This document shows, one piece after another, positions 20,484 to 28,751 of a stretch of 64,000 nt of DNA. The position numbers were made by a program, and so were the translations under genes. Under the pieces are notes generated by a model. It was not told the DNA's origin. It was given only the letters and a program-made list of their open reading frames with translations, and made no database searches. The DNA lies in IMG/VR virus record IMGVR_UViG_3300014502_000005, positions 1 through 64,000 of that record. One strand, 5' to 3'. The DNA is from a virus. Position 1 is the stretch's first letter. Each line of letters starts with the position of its first letter.

Positions 20484-22777
20484 ATTATTTAGAGGTCGAC
20501 GATAGTTTTATATTCAATATTGGTCATCCATATAGGTATGAGCCAGACCCTTCTTTAGTTCCCATAAGGATAAGTTTACCGAAACCTCCTTCTTTAGAAT
20601 TAATAGCTGGATATGGCCTTGATCCATTAGAACAAAAATGGGCACGACCGGAAATCCCTTTTAAACTAACTCAATTAGAAAAAGAAGTTAAAAGAGATTT
20701 AGAATTAAGATTAAGCTCGAATAAGAATGAACGTGTCACAGGATATAAAGTATTAGATGAAATTTGGAAAAGAATAGAAGACAATACAGAATATTACGCT
20801 GAAGAAATTAAGTTCATTAAACAAATGTGGTGGTATCGTATTTATGGTTATTGGTTCTTTTGTAAAGGCAAACCAACATATATATGTGGGTGGCATTTTT
20901 TCTTTTTAACATTCTGGAAAATAGATGGTTCATTTTATCCAGAATACAGAGACGTTGATAGAAGAGAGCTTTTAGCGTGGACTTATTTTAAAGAAACTAA
21001 AGAAACTTTTAAGAATTTAGATGAAAAGGGAAATGCTATTATAAATAATAACGGAGAATACGAAATAGAAGAACTTAATTATAATACATTTTTTGGGATA
21101 GCCGAAGCCAAGGGAAGACGTAGAGGAGTATCTAATAAAGCGCAATCATCTCAATTTGAAGTTATAGCTAAGAAAAAGTCAGCTCTTGGGGTTATATTTT
21201 CTATGACTGAAGATAGTGCTAACAAACTATTCACTAATATAACAGTTCGCGCATTTAGGCAAATACCCTTTTTCTTCCTTCCTACATGGGATGGATATTT
21301 TGAACAATCTAAAGAAGTTTTTTTTAATAAGCCAAAAAACATAATACTTGGTGATGATCTACAGAGTAGAATTACTCACGCTGAATCTGCTTATGGCGGT
21401 GAATTTGACGGCATGAAAATAGACATGGCTGTATATGATGAGGAGGGGAAAACCAGATCCGTAGACATAACAAAAAGATGGAATACACATAAGCGGGCTT
21501 CGGCATTAGGGCCACGTATTTTAGGATTTAGCTTTCATGTATCAACAACAGAAGATTTGGATGTCGATGGAGGCAAGCATTTTCAAAAAATGATTTATTC
21601 TTCTAGTTTTTATAACCGAAATGAAATAAATGGCCAAACACCTACAGGATTAGCTACTGTATTTTTCCCTTCTTATGATGGATATGAAGAATGTATAGAT
21701 TATTGGGGATATAGTGTAATAGACTATCCTACAGAAGAACAAATAAAATATGGGTATAAATTAAAATATGGAGCTAAAAAGATACTACAAAGTGAACGGG
21801 ACGCTTTATTAAATAGTAAAGATTTAAGAGACAAAGTTGAGTACCGAAGGCTAGTAGTTAAATTCCCTTTTACCTTAGACGAATGTTTTCTACTTACAGT
21901 CGGAGGCACAAGTGTCGACCTTGATATCATAAATAAAAGAAATGCTGAACTTAGGCGTATAAAAGAGCCTTTTGTAAGAGGAAATTTTGAATGGGCCTCA
22001 GAAAAATATGGCAAGGTATATTTTTTGCCTTCAGACGAAGGAAGATGGGAGATAAGTAAATTATTAAATCCAGGAGAAACTAATCTCAAAGTCCTAACTC
22101 AATTTTATGATGAATTTAACGGGACTATAAAAGATGTGTGGATGCCTAAGTATCCAAACAAATTTACAATGGGGGTTGACCCATTTGATTTTAAGGGAGA
22201 TAAAGAAATGGCCCTAGATACTGGATCAAGAATGTCAGATGGCGGAATTGCTGTTTATTGGGAAAGGGATTTATCCATAGACCCAGAAGATAAAAATATT
22301 TATGAATGGGAGTCTTCAAGATTTGTAGCTGTTTATAGAAGTAGGCCGCTTTCTCATATATTTGATGAAGACGTACTAAAGGCCGCTATTTATTATGGTG
22401 CCATGATATTCCCGGAAACAAACAAAGGTAATATTTGGAAATATTTTACAGTAACTACAAATTTTGATGGTTACTTATTATATGAATATGATGAAGCTAC
22501 CTGTAAATATAAAACAAGGCCTGGAGTTTATCAACTAGAAAAGTCCAAGCAAGATATTTGGGATTGCTTTAGGAACCATATTTCATTTAGAGGACATAAA
22601 GAATGCCATAGTTTATTATTAAATGAAATAGCTGCATTAAAATTATTTGAAGACTTAAATAGGAATGACTGTGCCGCTGCTGCTGGGTGCGCTTTGCTTG
22701 GATCTAAAAGTAGGGCAAGACAATCGTTAGAATCAATAGATGATATTGGAAGCTATGACTGGTGGAAGGCTATGTGA
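20480..22777 (+). CDS. terL: terminase large subunit
   Basis: 765 residues. The ATPase half has a diverged Walker A (AEAKGRRRGVSNK near 209-221), Walker B with catalytic Glu (IDMAVYDEEGK near 313-323), and SALGPRILGFSFHVSTTED as a coupling-motif candidate. The nuclease half has TMGVDPFDF (Asp near 567), MIFPETNKGN and a late Asp in LNRNDCAAAAG, consistent with an RNase H-type nuclease. The long N-terminus (about 200 residues) is typical of Bacteroidota phage terminases. It cuts and pumps DNA into the prohead through the portal. Confidence 0.92.
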   Translation: MNYLEVDDSFIFNIGHPYRYEPDPSLVPIRISLPKPPSLELIAGYGLDPLEQKWARPEIPFKLTQLEKEVKRDLELRLSSNKNERVTGYKVLDEIWKRIEDNTEYYAEEIKFIKQMWWYRIYGYWFFCKGKPTYICGWHFFFLTFWKIDGSFYPEYRDVDRRELLAWTYFKETKETFKNLDEKGNAIINNNGEYEIEELNYNTFFGIAEAKGRRRGVSNKAQSSQFEVIAKKKSALGVIFSMTEDSANKLFTNITVRAFRQIPFFFLPTWDGYFEQSKEVFFNKPKNIILGDDLQSRITHAESAYGGEFDGMKIDMAVYDEEGKTRSVDITKRWNTHKRASALGPRILGFSFHVSTTEDLDVDGGKHFQKMIYSSSFYNRNEINGQTPTGLATVFFPSYDGYEECIDYWGYSVIDYPTEEQIKYGYKLKYGAKKILQSERDALLNSKDLRDKVEYRRLVVKFPFTLDECFLLTVGGTSVDLDIINKRNAELRRIKEPFVRGNFEWASEKYGKVYFLPSDEGRWEISKLLNPGETNLKVLTQFYDEFNGTIKDVWMPKYPNKFTMGVDPFDFKGDKEMALDTGSRMSDGGIAVYWERDLSIDPEDKNIYEWESSRFVAVYRSRPLSHIFDEDVLKAAIYYGAMIFPETNKGNIWKYFTVTTNFDGYLLYEYDEATCKYKTRPGVYQLEKSKQDIWDCFRNHISFRGHKECHSLLLNEIAALKLFEDLNRNDCAAAAGCALLGSKSRARQSLESIDDIGSYDWWKAM

Positions 22778-23134
22778 TTAAATTAATTTAATAGATTCTT
22801 GTAATCCAATCTCTAAAGATTCTTCATAAATTTTAAATCCTGCTCTACAAACTATTTTCTTTTTATTTCTAAGTTGAACAGTAGAAACATAAGATACTTC
22901 ATTTGAGTTAATTCCTATTTGTCTTAAAGTTTCAATATGAATATCATGAACTTCTCTTAACCATTTTTGAAGTAATGATTGTGATGGGGCATACCAATAA
23001 ACTTCTTGAGTTGTGCCAAAGTTTTGTATGAAATCAATATCTCTATCTCCAATATATAAATGATCGCTTTTTATATTAAATCCTTTTTCTTTAGCTAATT
23101 TAGCGGTTTCAAATGATATCAATTTATTTTCCAT
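22778..23134 (-). CDS. reversed hypothetical protein (118 aa)
   Basis: Not assigned a function. The pattern Y-W-Y-A-P-S-Q-S-L-L-Q-K-W-L-R-E-V-H is common in short accessory proteins of Bacteroidota phages. Its stop abuts the terminase stop tail to tail with no gap. Second gene of a two-gene reversed unit splitting terminase from portal. Confidence 0.75.
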   Translation of the reverse strand: MENKLISFETAKLAKEKGFNIKSDHLYIGDRDIDFIQNFGTTQEVYWYAPSQSLLQKWLREVHDIHIETLRQIGINSNEVSYVSTVQLRNKKKIVCRAGFKIYEESLEIGLQESIKLI

Positions 23135-23136
23135 AA

Positions 23137-23346
23137 TTATAATTTTTTAAGCTCTTTATTTATTTCAGTCATCATTTTTAAAATAGCACTAGGCTTAGTG
23201 GATTCGCTATGCCATATTTCATTTAGCATTTCAAATTTATCTTGAAGGTGCAGTCTATAAATTTCTTTAGAACACTCATCTTTTCCGTTTAAAGTATATC
23301 CCCAATATATTTCTTCTATTTTTTGTAGTGTCATATTATTTATCAT
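23137..23346 (-). CDS. reversed hypothetical small protein (69 aa)
   Basis: Not recognised. Residue 1 or Met5 could be the start (MINNMTLQKIEEIYWGYTL). Helical, acidic. Upstream on this strand lies the folded non-coding region 23347-23700, which may be its leader or an independent RNA. Confidence 0.65.
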   Translation of the reverse strand: MINNMTLQKIEEIYWGYTLNGKDECSKEIYRLHLQDKFEMLNEIWHSESTKPSAILKMMTEINKELKKL

Positions 23347-23700
23347 TTAATTTAGTAAACTTCCTTACGGTGGGATTCTTGAGCTAAGTGAATAGTGATT
23401 TTATCCTTAATAAACATTGTTTATCAAGTTAAAACCCACTATTCGAGTAAATTAACTTCCTTGACGGAGCCTCATCTCTCGCTTTCGTGTCTAAAGTGAA
23501 ACACTAAAGTCCTTTAGCTTGGAACCTCCTTCAATTGTTTAGTCAATTGTCGTCTCGTGGTATTCCTTAGTTCTCACGATGTAGCTTTGACGAATCCCCC
23601 TAGTAGTTACATTATTTTTTGGAATGCTAGTTGCGAAGCGACCCATACCAAAAAAGAAAAACCCGAAAGGTTACGTCTTTCGGGCCATCTTTTTTGGCAA
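23347..23700. ncRNA. candidate structured RNA region
   Basis: No credible gene in 500 bp. A long composite hairpin spans 23390-23444: GAATAGTG/CACTATTC, then TTTTA/TAAAA, then ATAAACA-t-TGTTTAT at the tip. Flanks carry near-repeats ACTTCCTTACGG and ACTTCCTTGACGG. Further stems: CTAAAG-tc-CTTTAG near 23506, CAATTG/CAATTG near 23535, and TCGTG/CACGA at 23554-23580. A bidirectional terminator closes the region. Strand is undecided. I recognise no known RNA family. Confidence 0.45.
23650..23696. terminator. bidirectional Rho-independent terminator
   Basis: CCCGAAAG (23662-23669) pairs with CTTTCGGG (23677-23684). On the plus strand CCATCTTTTTT follows, on the minus strand TTTTTCTTTTTT. It isolates the reversed unit and the candidate RNA from the portal operon. 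Confidence 0.85.
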
Positions 23701-23803
23701 GTAGAAACGCTTGGCGAATACTACCTGTCTATCTTAGACTGATCAACGTAACTGATCTAATATTTTCTGATGTAAAGATAATACATATTTTTAACATAAA
23801 AAC

Positions 23804-23817
23804 ATGTTTAAAAACAT
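23804..23817. promoter_or_regulatory. ATGTT-N4-AACAT palindrome, copy 8
   Basis: ATGTT taaa AACAT, identical to the copy at 27471, 14 bp upstream of the TAATTTTACATC element before the portal gene. Confidence 0.7.
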
Positions 23818-23831
23818 AAAAAATAAATTAG

Positions 23832-23843
23832 TAATTTTACATC
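23832..23843 (+). promoter_or_regulatory. promoter element of the portal operon
   Basis: TAATTTTACATC, identical to 27500-27511, 18 bp before the portal ATG. Spacing to the palindrome is 14 bp here and 15 bp there. GATGTAAA at 23769-23776 is an inverted match to the TTTACATC end. Confidence 0.55.
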
Positions 23844-23861
23844 AAATTAAATAATTCCCGA

Positions 23862-26228
23862 ATGAATTTTGCGGAAAAGTATCAAAGAGAAGCTATTCAA
23901 TTCCCAAGTAGAAATATTGACCCAAAATTAAAGTTACTAAAAGACTTTGGCATAAAAATGTGCCAGGCAATATATTCTAGCTATGTAGGTGATAAAGCTT
24001 CATTCCCCTATTCTTTATTATCATATTATAATGAAGTTCGTCAATATTCAGATGGTAGGCAAGATCCTTCTAAATACGAAGAAAGATTAAATCCAACAGA
24101 GAGCGCAAACGGGAATATTGTAACCTCTAGTTTTGATGGAGACTGGACAAGTAAGCAAAGTAAAAGAAAAGGATTAGGCAATCTAAATAGAGAAATATTA
24201 AGTCTTGGTCCCAGAATAATGCAAGCCATACTTGGAGCTTTCAAAGACGTTGATTATAATTTAATTGCTGATACCATTGATCCTGATTCTGGATATGAGC
24301 AGGAAATGAGTAAAAGTGCTTTATATGCAGAATCTCAGCATTTGGATTTTTTAAATATGATGAAGCAGGGAGCTGGAATTCCTGTTAACACAGACACTAA
24401 ATACCCTAAAGACTTAGATGAACTACAGTTAATGGAAGATTTAGGCGAGTTTAAAACCGGAATATCTAAAGCTCTCGAAAAATTATTAAAACATACTTAT
24501 GAGATTTCTGACTGGGAAAATACTAAAGATAAACTTATAAAAGATATTGTAAATTTTAACGCAATATGCCTTCATGATTATTATGATGAAGAAGAATGTA
24601 AGTGGAAAACAGAGTATGTTGACATAACTCGTGTTATTGCCCAATATTCAGATAAAAGAGATTATTCAGATTCTTGTTATTATGCTGTAGTTAGAGAAAA
24701 AACAGTTTCAGAGATAAGACATAAATTAGAAGGATTAGACTATTCGGAAGAACAATTAAGCCAATTAGCACAAAATTGGAGTGGCCAATTAGGCAATCCG
24801 GTACAAAGCGAATGGAATAGTTTTGCCCAAAAAGATAATTACGGAAATTGGTTATATGACTTTTTTAAATGTCTTGTTTTAGAAGCAGAATGGATTGATA
24901 GCGATATTGATTATAAAACAGTAAATGTAAGTAGAAGAGGTATAAGGACTATTTATGATCAGGATTTCGGGAAAATAAGGAATACGGATCATAACAAAAC
25001 TAGGACTACTACTATTAAAAGGAAATATGAAGCTAAATGGATTTTAGGCTCTGACCTTATTTATGATCATCAAATAAGTCCAAGCCAACCAAGAGATAAA
25101 AGCAATAAAAGGCCATTAATGTCTTTTCATATATATAATGGTACAGAATTAGCTATTACCCAGAGGTTAATTCCTATATTCGATCACTTTCAGATAACAT
25201 GGCTTAAACTTCAAGAGGCATTAGTAGAATCTTTTGGAGAGATATTATTACTAGACCAGACAGTTTTAGACAGGATAAAAATGGGCGGGGAGACTTGGGA
25301 CACCCTTAAGTTGCTAAAACATGCCAAACGGACACATGTTCTTCCTTTTAGGTCTCTGCCTATGAATGGAAAATATGGCGGAGGGGCAGTTAAGCCTATA
25401 GATATAATCCCTTCAACTATCATGAATAGGATAGACGAATCTATTAAATTATTCGAAAATTGTATTCGAATGATCGAGATGATTACCGGAATAAATCCTG
25501 TCTCTTTGGGGTCTCAACCGAATAATGAGGCCGGCAAGGCAACTACCGAAATGGCTTTACAGAACACAACTAAGATATTAAGGCCTATTATAGATGCCAT
25601 TTTCCAAGTCAAAGAAGATTCTGCCGAATTTTTATCTGAGGCCTTGCGCTTAGGGTTGCGTAACGATAAAGATTGTCGCGAAGCCTACATGAAAGTAGTG
25701 GGACGAAATGATGTAGAAGCATTAGTTAAAAGTGAATATGAAGCTAGAGAATTAGGTATAAAATTAATTCCAAGGCCGAATACTGAAGAACTCCAGAGTT
25801 TATACAGGGATATAGAAACAGCTTCTATGCCAGGGAAGGACGGAAGGCCATTAATAAGGTTTGACGTTAAACTATATATTAAAGAAAAATTAATGCATGG
25901 GGCTAATCTTAGTGATATTAGGCTTTATTTATCTAATGCTATAGACAAAGAAATAGATAGACAAGAAAAATCGGCTAAAGAAAATAGTCAAAATCAAGGA
26001 CAAGTATTACAACAACAAGAACAAATAAAAGCCCAAGGAGAAGCTCAAAAAATACAATTAGAAACTCAGGCTAAGATAGCAATATCAAACAACGAACATC
26101 AAAATGATATGGAACTAGAAAGTCATAAACAGTTTCATGAAAAATATATTAAAGGTCAAGAAAACGAGATGAAACAACAAGAATTAAACCAAAAACAAGA
26201 TGCCGGACAACAACCCACAACAGCTTAA
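23862..26228 (+). CDS. portal protein
   Basis: 788 residues, the size of crAss-like and related portals. Assigned from position after terminase and from the conserved stretch LPMNGKYGGGAVKPIDIIPSTIMNRIDESIKLFENCIRMIEMITGINPVSLG followed by a long helical ALQNTTKILRPIIDAIFQVKE, as in portal crown and wing regions. The last 90 residues are Gln-rich coiled coil. It forms the dodecameric vertex ring for DNA entry. Its end overlaps the next start by 29 bp. Confidence 0.85.
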   Translation: MNFAEKYQREAIQFPSRNIDPKLKLLKDFGIKMCQAIYSSYVGDKASFPYSLLSYYNEVRQYSDGRQDPSKYEERLNPTESANGNIVTSSFDGDWTSKQSKRKGLGNLNREILSLGPRIMQAILGAFKDVDYNLIADTIDPDSGYEQEMSKSALYAESQHLDFLNMMKQGAGIPVNTDTKYPKDLDELQLMEDLGEFKTGISKALEKLLKHTYEISDWENTKDKLIKDIVNFNAICLHDYYDEEECKWKTEYVDITRVIAQYSDKRDYSDSCYYAVVREKTVSEIRHKLEGLDYSEEQLSQLAQNWSGQLGNPVQSEWNSFAQKDNYGNWLYDFFKCLVLEAEWIDSDIDYKTVNVSRRGIRTIYDQDFGKIRNTDHNKTRTTTIKRKYEAKWILGSDLIYDHQISPSQPRDKSNKRPLMSFHIYNGTELAITQRLIPIFDHFQITWLKLQEALVESFGEILLLDQTVLDRIKMGGETWDTLKLLKHAKRTHVLPFRSLPMNGKYGGGAVKPIDIIPSTIMNRIDESIKLFENCIRMIEMITGINPVSLGSQPNNEAGKATTEMALQNTTKILRPIIDAIFQVKEDSAEFLSEALRLGLRNDKDCREAYMKVVGRNDVEALVKSEYEARELGIKLIPRPNTEELQSLYRDIETASMPGKDGRPLIRFDVKLYIKEKLMHGANLSDIRLYLSNAIDKEIDRQEKSAKENSQNQGQVLQQQEQIKAQGEAQKIQLETQAKIAISNNEHQNDMELESHKQFHEKYIKGQENEMKQQELNQKQDAGQQPTTA

Positions 26229-27186
26229 AAAAGATCCTCAAGTAGATAGATTTGTAAAAACTAATCCTCAATATCAGGATTTTTTTGAAAATTATCCTGT
26301 GCCAGACAATCCAGCTGCTAAGGATGTTAATTTAGGTTCTGCTGAAGATTATTTAAATAGTCAAGATGTTTATTTGAAAGATAAGGCCAGGTTAAATGCT
26401 TATGCCCAAACTTTAAATCAAGAACTAGAAAAGAAAAACCCAAAACTATATGGAGAGCTAATGTCAAAATATAGTTGGGATGATAAACATCCTTCTTCTG
26501 GCAAAACAAGGACAACCGGAGCCGAAAGTTATGCAAAAAGTGACCCTAATTTTAATTTATCTCCAACAGAACAAAAAAAGATATTAGGAGAAAATTGGGA
26601 AGATTATTCAAATTTAAGGGGGGCATATGGTAAAAATTTAAATTTGGTCGGAGAAAAGGAAGACGCAAGTAAGCCAGAAACATGGACTGTTGGAGCCAGG
26701 CATTCTGTTGCCTTTAATCCAGCTTCTTCGTCTTATATAAATGAACCTACAGAATCGAATAAGCAAGTTAGGTCTACTAGTAAATATAAAAAAACACTAG
26801 AGTATAACACAGGATCGAAAGAATATACTGGGAATACCATGTATAGTAATATAAATAAAGACGACCCTTCTAAAAATATAAACGATCTTTATGTGAGAAG
26901 GTTATCCGAAGTAAAAGCTAATTACGATCCAAACACACAAGTTAAGACTGACCAAGGGGTAGTATTTAAAAAGCCAGGATGGCATTTTTATAAAACGTAT
27001 GACGACGGATCTAAAGACGAAGTAAGTGAAAACGAATACCAAACCTTAAAAAAATTTAACACACTAGATCCAAGTATTAAAAATAAATACATTGAAACTG
27101 TTGACCCTTCAAAATTAAAGGGCAAAAATAAAGAAATAGCAGCTAATAAAATGGAATTACTTAAAACCGTAGAAAATGATAATTGA
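26200..27186 (+). CDS. structural-region protein (328 aa), function unknown
   Basis: Not recognised. Hydrophilic, Lys/Asn/Tyr-rich, low complexity, with repeated short turns (TGSKEYTGNTMYSNINKDDPSKN). Between portal and scaffold; overlaps both neighbours in other frames. It may be a head or ejection component, by location only. Confidence 0.65.
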   Translation: MPDNNPQQLKKDPQVDRFVKTNPQYQDFFENYPVPDNPAAKDVNLGSAEDYLNSQDVYLKDKARLNAYAQTLNQELEKKNPKLYGELMSKYSWDDKHPSSGKTRTTGAESYAKSDPNFNLSPTEQKKILGENWEDYSNLRGAYGKNLNLVGEKEDASKPETWTVGARHSVAFNPASSSYINEPTESNKQVRSTSKYKKTLEYNTGSKEYTGNTMYSNINKDDPSKNINDLYVRRLSEVKANYDPNTQVKTDQGVVFKKPGWHFYKTYDDGSKDEVSENEYQTLKKFNTLDPSIKNKYIETVDPSKLKGKNKEIAANKMELLKTVENDN

Positions 27187-27454
27187 ATTGTCAAGAGTAG
27201 ATAATAGATACTACCTAAAATTGGACGGGAAGTTTGTAATTGACCCAAGGTTTATTTATACACACATCCAGGCTGGACAAGAAAAATTTAATCATATAAA
27301 AGAGATAGTATCAAAATTCGGAGAAGTGGATTACGAAATTGGGAACATAAATAGTCCGTATGAAGAAACTATACTTAATTCAGTAGAAATAAATAAAGGT
27401 GATAGATTGTTTATAAACAACAAAATATCAGGAAGATTGATAGTTAAAAAATAG
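27176..27454 (+). CDS. hypothetical protein (92 aa)
   Basis: Not recognised. Beta-rich, ends GDRLFINNKISGRLIVKK. Starts inside the end of the previous gene (11 bp overlap). Last gene before the scaffold/capsid promoter. Confidence 0.6.
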   Translation: MIIELSRVDNRYYLKLDGKFVIDPRFIYTHIQAGQEKFNHIKEIVSKFGEVDYEIGNINSPYEETILNSVEINKGDRLFINNKISGRLIVKK

Positions 27455-27470
27455 AATTAACCGAAAATAT

Positions 27471-27484
27471 ATGTTTAAAAACAT
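27471..27484. promoter_or_regulatory. ATGTT-N4-AACAT palindrome, copy 9
   Basis: ATGTT taaa AACAT with extra flanking symmetry (ATAT ... ATAT), 15 bp upstream of TAATTTTACATC. Confidence 0.7.
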
Positions 27485-27499
27485 ATAATATTATTATAT

Positions 27500-27511
27500 T
27501 AATTTTACATC
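27500..27511 (+). promoter_or_regulatory. promoter element of the scaffold/capsid operon
   Basis: TAATTTTACATC, same sequence and spacing from the palindrome as before the portal gene. 20 bp to the ATG at 27532. Confidence 0.55.
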
Positions 27512-27531
27512 GAGAAAACTAAATAAATATT

Positions 27532-28731
27532 ATGGGACTAGAAGATGAATTGATAAAAGGAATGAAAACAGCTCATCCTGAATCTAAAAGTTTGGGATCA
27601 GATGCGGTCACTATTACTCCAGAAATTAAACAACCCGAATTAAATCCTGTCGATCAAGTAATAGAAACGCAGCCCAAAGAAACTACCCTACAAACAAAAA
27701 CAGAAAACACAGTTTTTGACGTATCTGATTTTAACGTAAAATATGGGAAACGGTTTAATAGGGAAATAAAAGAAGAGAAAGAATTAGAAGAAATATTTTC
27801 CGCTTCATCTAAAATTTCTGATTACAAAGCTAAATTAAAGGTGTCTCAAGACGAGTATGGATTGACTAAAAAGCAATTCGACGAATTGAGTACTAAGTAT
27901 GAATCAGAAAAAGAAGCATTAAAATTTATAGACATAAAAAAATATTTTGCCAACGATAAGTTGTATAAGACCAATGAAATGTTAAAGAAATATCCAGATA
28001 AGGATATTTCTACCATGACAGAGATTAGTAATATGGATTTAGAAAAGGCAGACAATGTTGATTTATTAGTAAAAAGGGCTAGATTAAATGATTCTGACAT
28101 TTATAAAGGGATGGATGATTCCCAGGTGAAAGAAGTTATAGCCGATAGTTTAGGCAGTATTGATCTTGACGAACCCGATTCTTGGGATAATGTGACGAAA
28201 GCTAAAATTGCAAAGGCGGCTAAAGAAGCTCGAATTGAGTTTAAGGCCTTGCAAGATATTGAGTTACCAGTTCCGGTCGATGTCGAAAAGGTGAGGCAAG
28301 AATTTGCTTCTAAAGAAAAAGAACGCTATGAACAAACTAAAAGTCAATGGTCGCCAATAGTTGACAAAATGGTCGCCAATTTTACCGAATTGGTCATTCC
28401 TGACGAAGAAGGCAAGGAGCTGTATAAGTACACTCCAGAACTCAATGATGGATTTAAGGCAGAAATATCTAAGTACGTGGATTTTTTGGCATACACTGGC
28501 CAACCACTGAACGAAAGCACAATAACAGAAGTGCTAGAAAGTATTAAAGGAAGATATATTGTGAAAGAACTTCCTAAAATAATGAAAGCCCACGCCTTAA
28601 AAGTATCTACCGAAGTTGAAGATAAATGGCACAATAAAGTCAATAACGACAAACCATTATCAGATAAATCAAGGCCTGTATCAGACGGAAATGACATTTG
28701 GAGTAAGATGGCGGATTTGGTAAAGTATTAA
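27532..28731 (+). CDS. scaffold-like head assembly protein
   Basis: 399 residues. Very acidic and Glu/Lys-rich helical protein immediately upstream of the capsid gene, with a Pro/Thr-rich start (residues 15-60), coiled-coil potential at 75-140 and a basic tail. These are the usual traits of phage scaffolding proteins, which fill the prohead and leave before packaging. No protease motif seen. Its own palindrome-promoter pair precedes it. Confidence 0.7.
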   Translation: MGLEDELIKGMKTAHPESKSLGSDAVTITPEIKQPELNPVDQVIETQPKETTLQTKTENTVFDVSDFNVKYGKRFNREIKEEKELEEIFSASSKISDYKAKLKVSQDEYGLTKKQFDELSTKYESEKEALKFIDIKKYFANDKLYKTNEMLKKYPDKDISTMTEISNMDLEKADNVDLLVKRARLNDSDIYKGMDDSQVKEVIADSLGSIDLDEPDSWDNVTKAKIAKAAKEARIEFKALQDIELPVPVDVEKVRQEFASKEKERYEQTKSQWSPIVDKMVANFTELVIPDEEGKELYKYTPELNDGFKAEISKYVDFLAYTGQPLNESTITEVLESIKGRYIVKELPKIMKAHALKVSTEVEDKWHNKVNNDKPLSDKSRPVSDGNDIWSKMADLVKY

Positions 28732-28751
28732 CAATTTAAAAATTAGAAATT

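Noticed and set aside
23557-23819. Plus-strand frames of about 61 codons across the folded region
   Set aside because: They run through the terminator stem, with no start context or coding bias.
23347-23860. tRNA or group I/II intron in the folded region
   Set aside because: No acceptor/T-arm pattern, no group II domain V or group I core recognised by eye. Left as an unassigned structured region.
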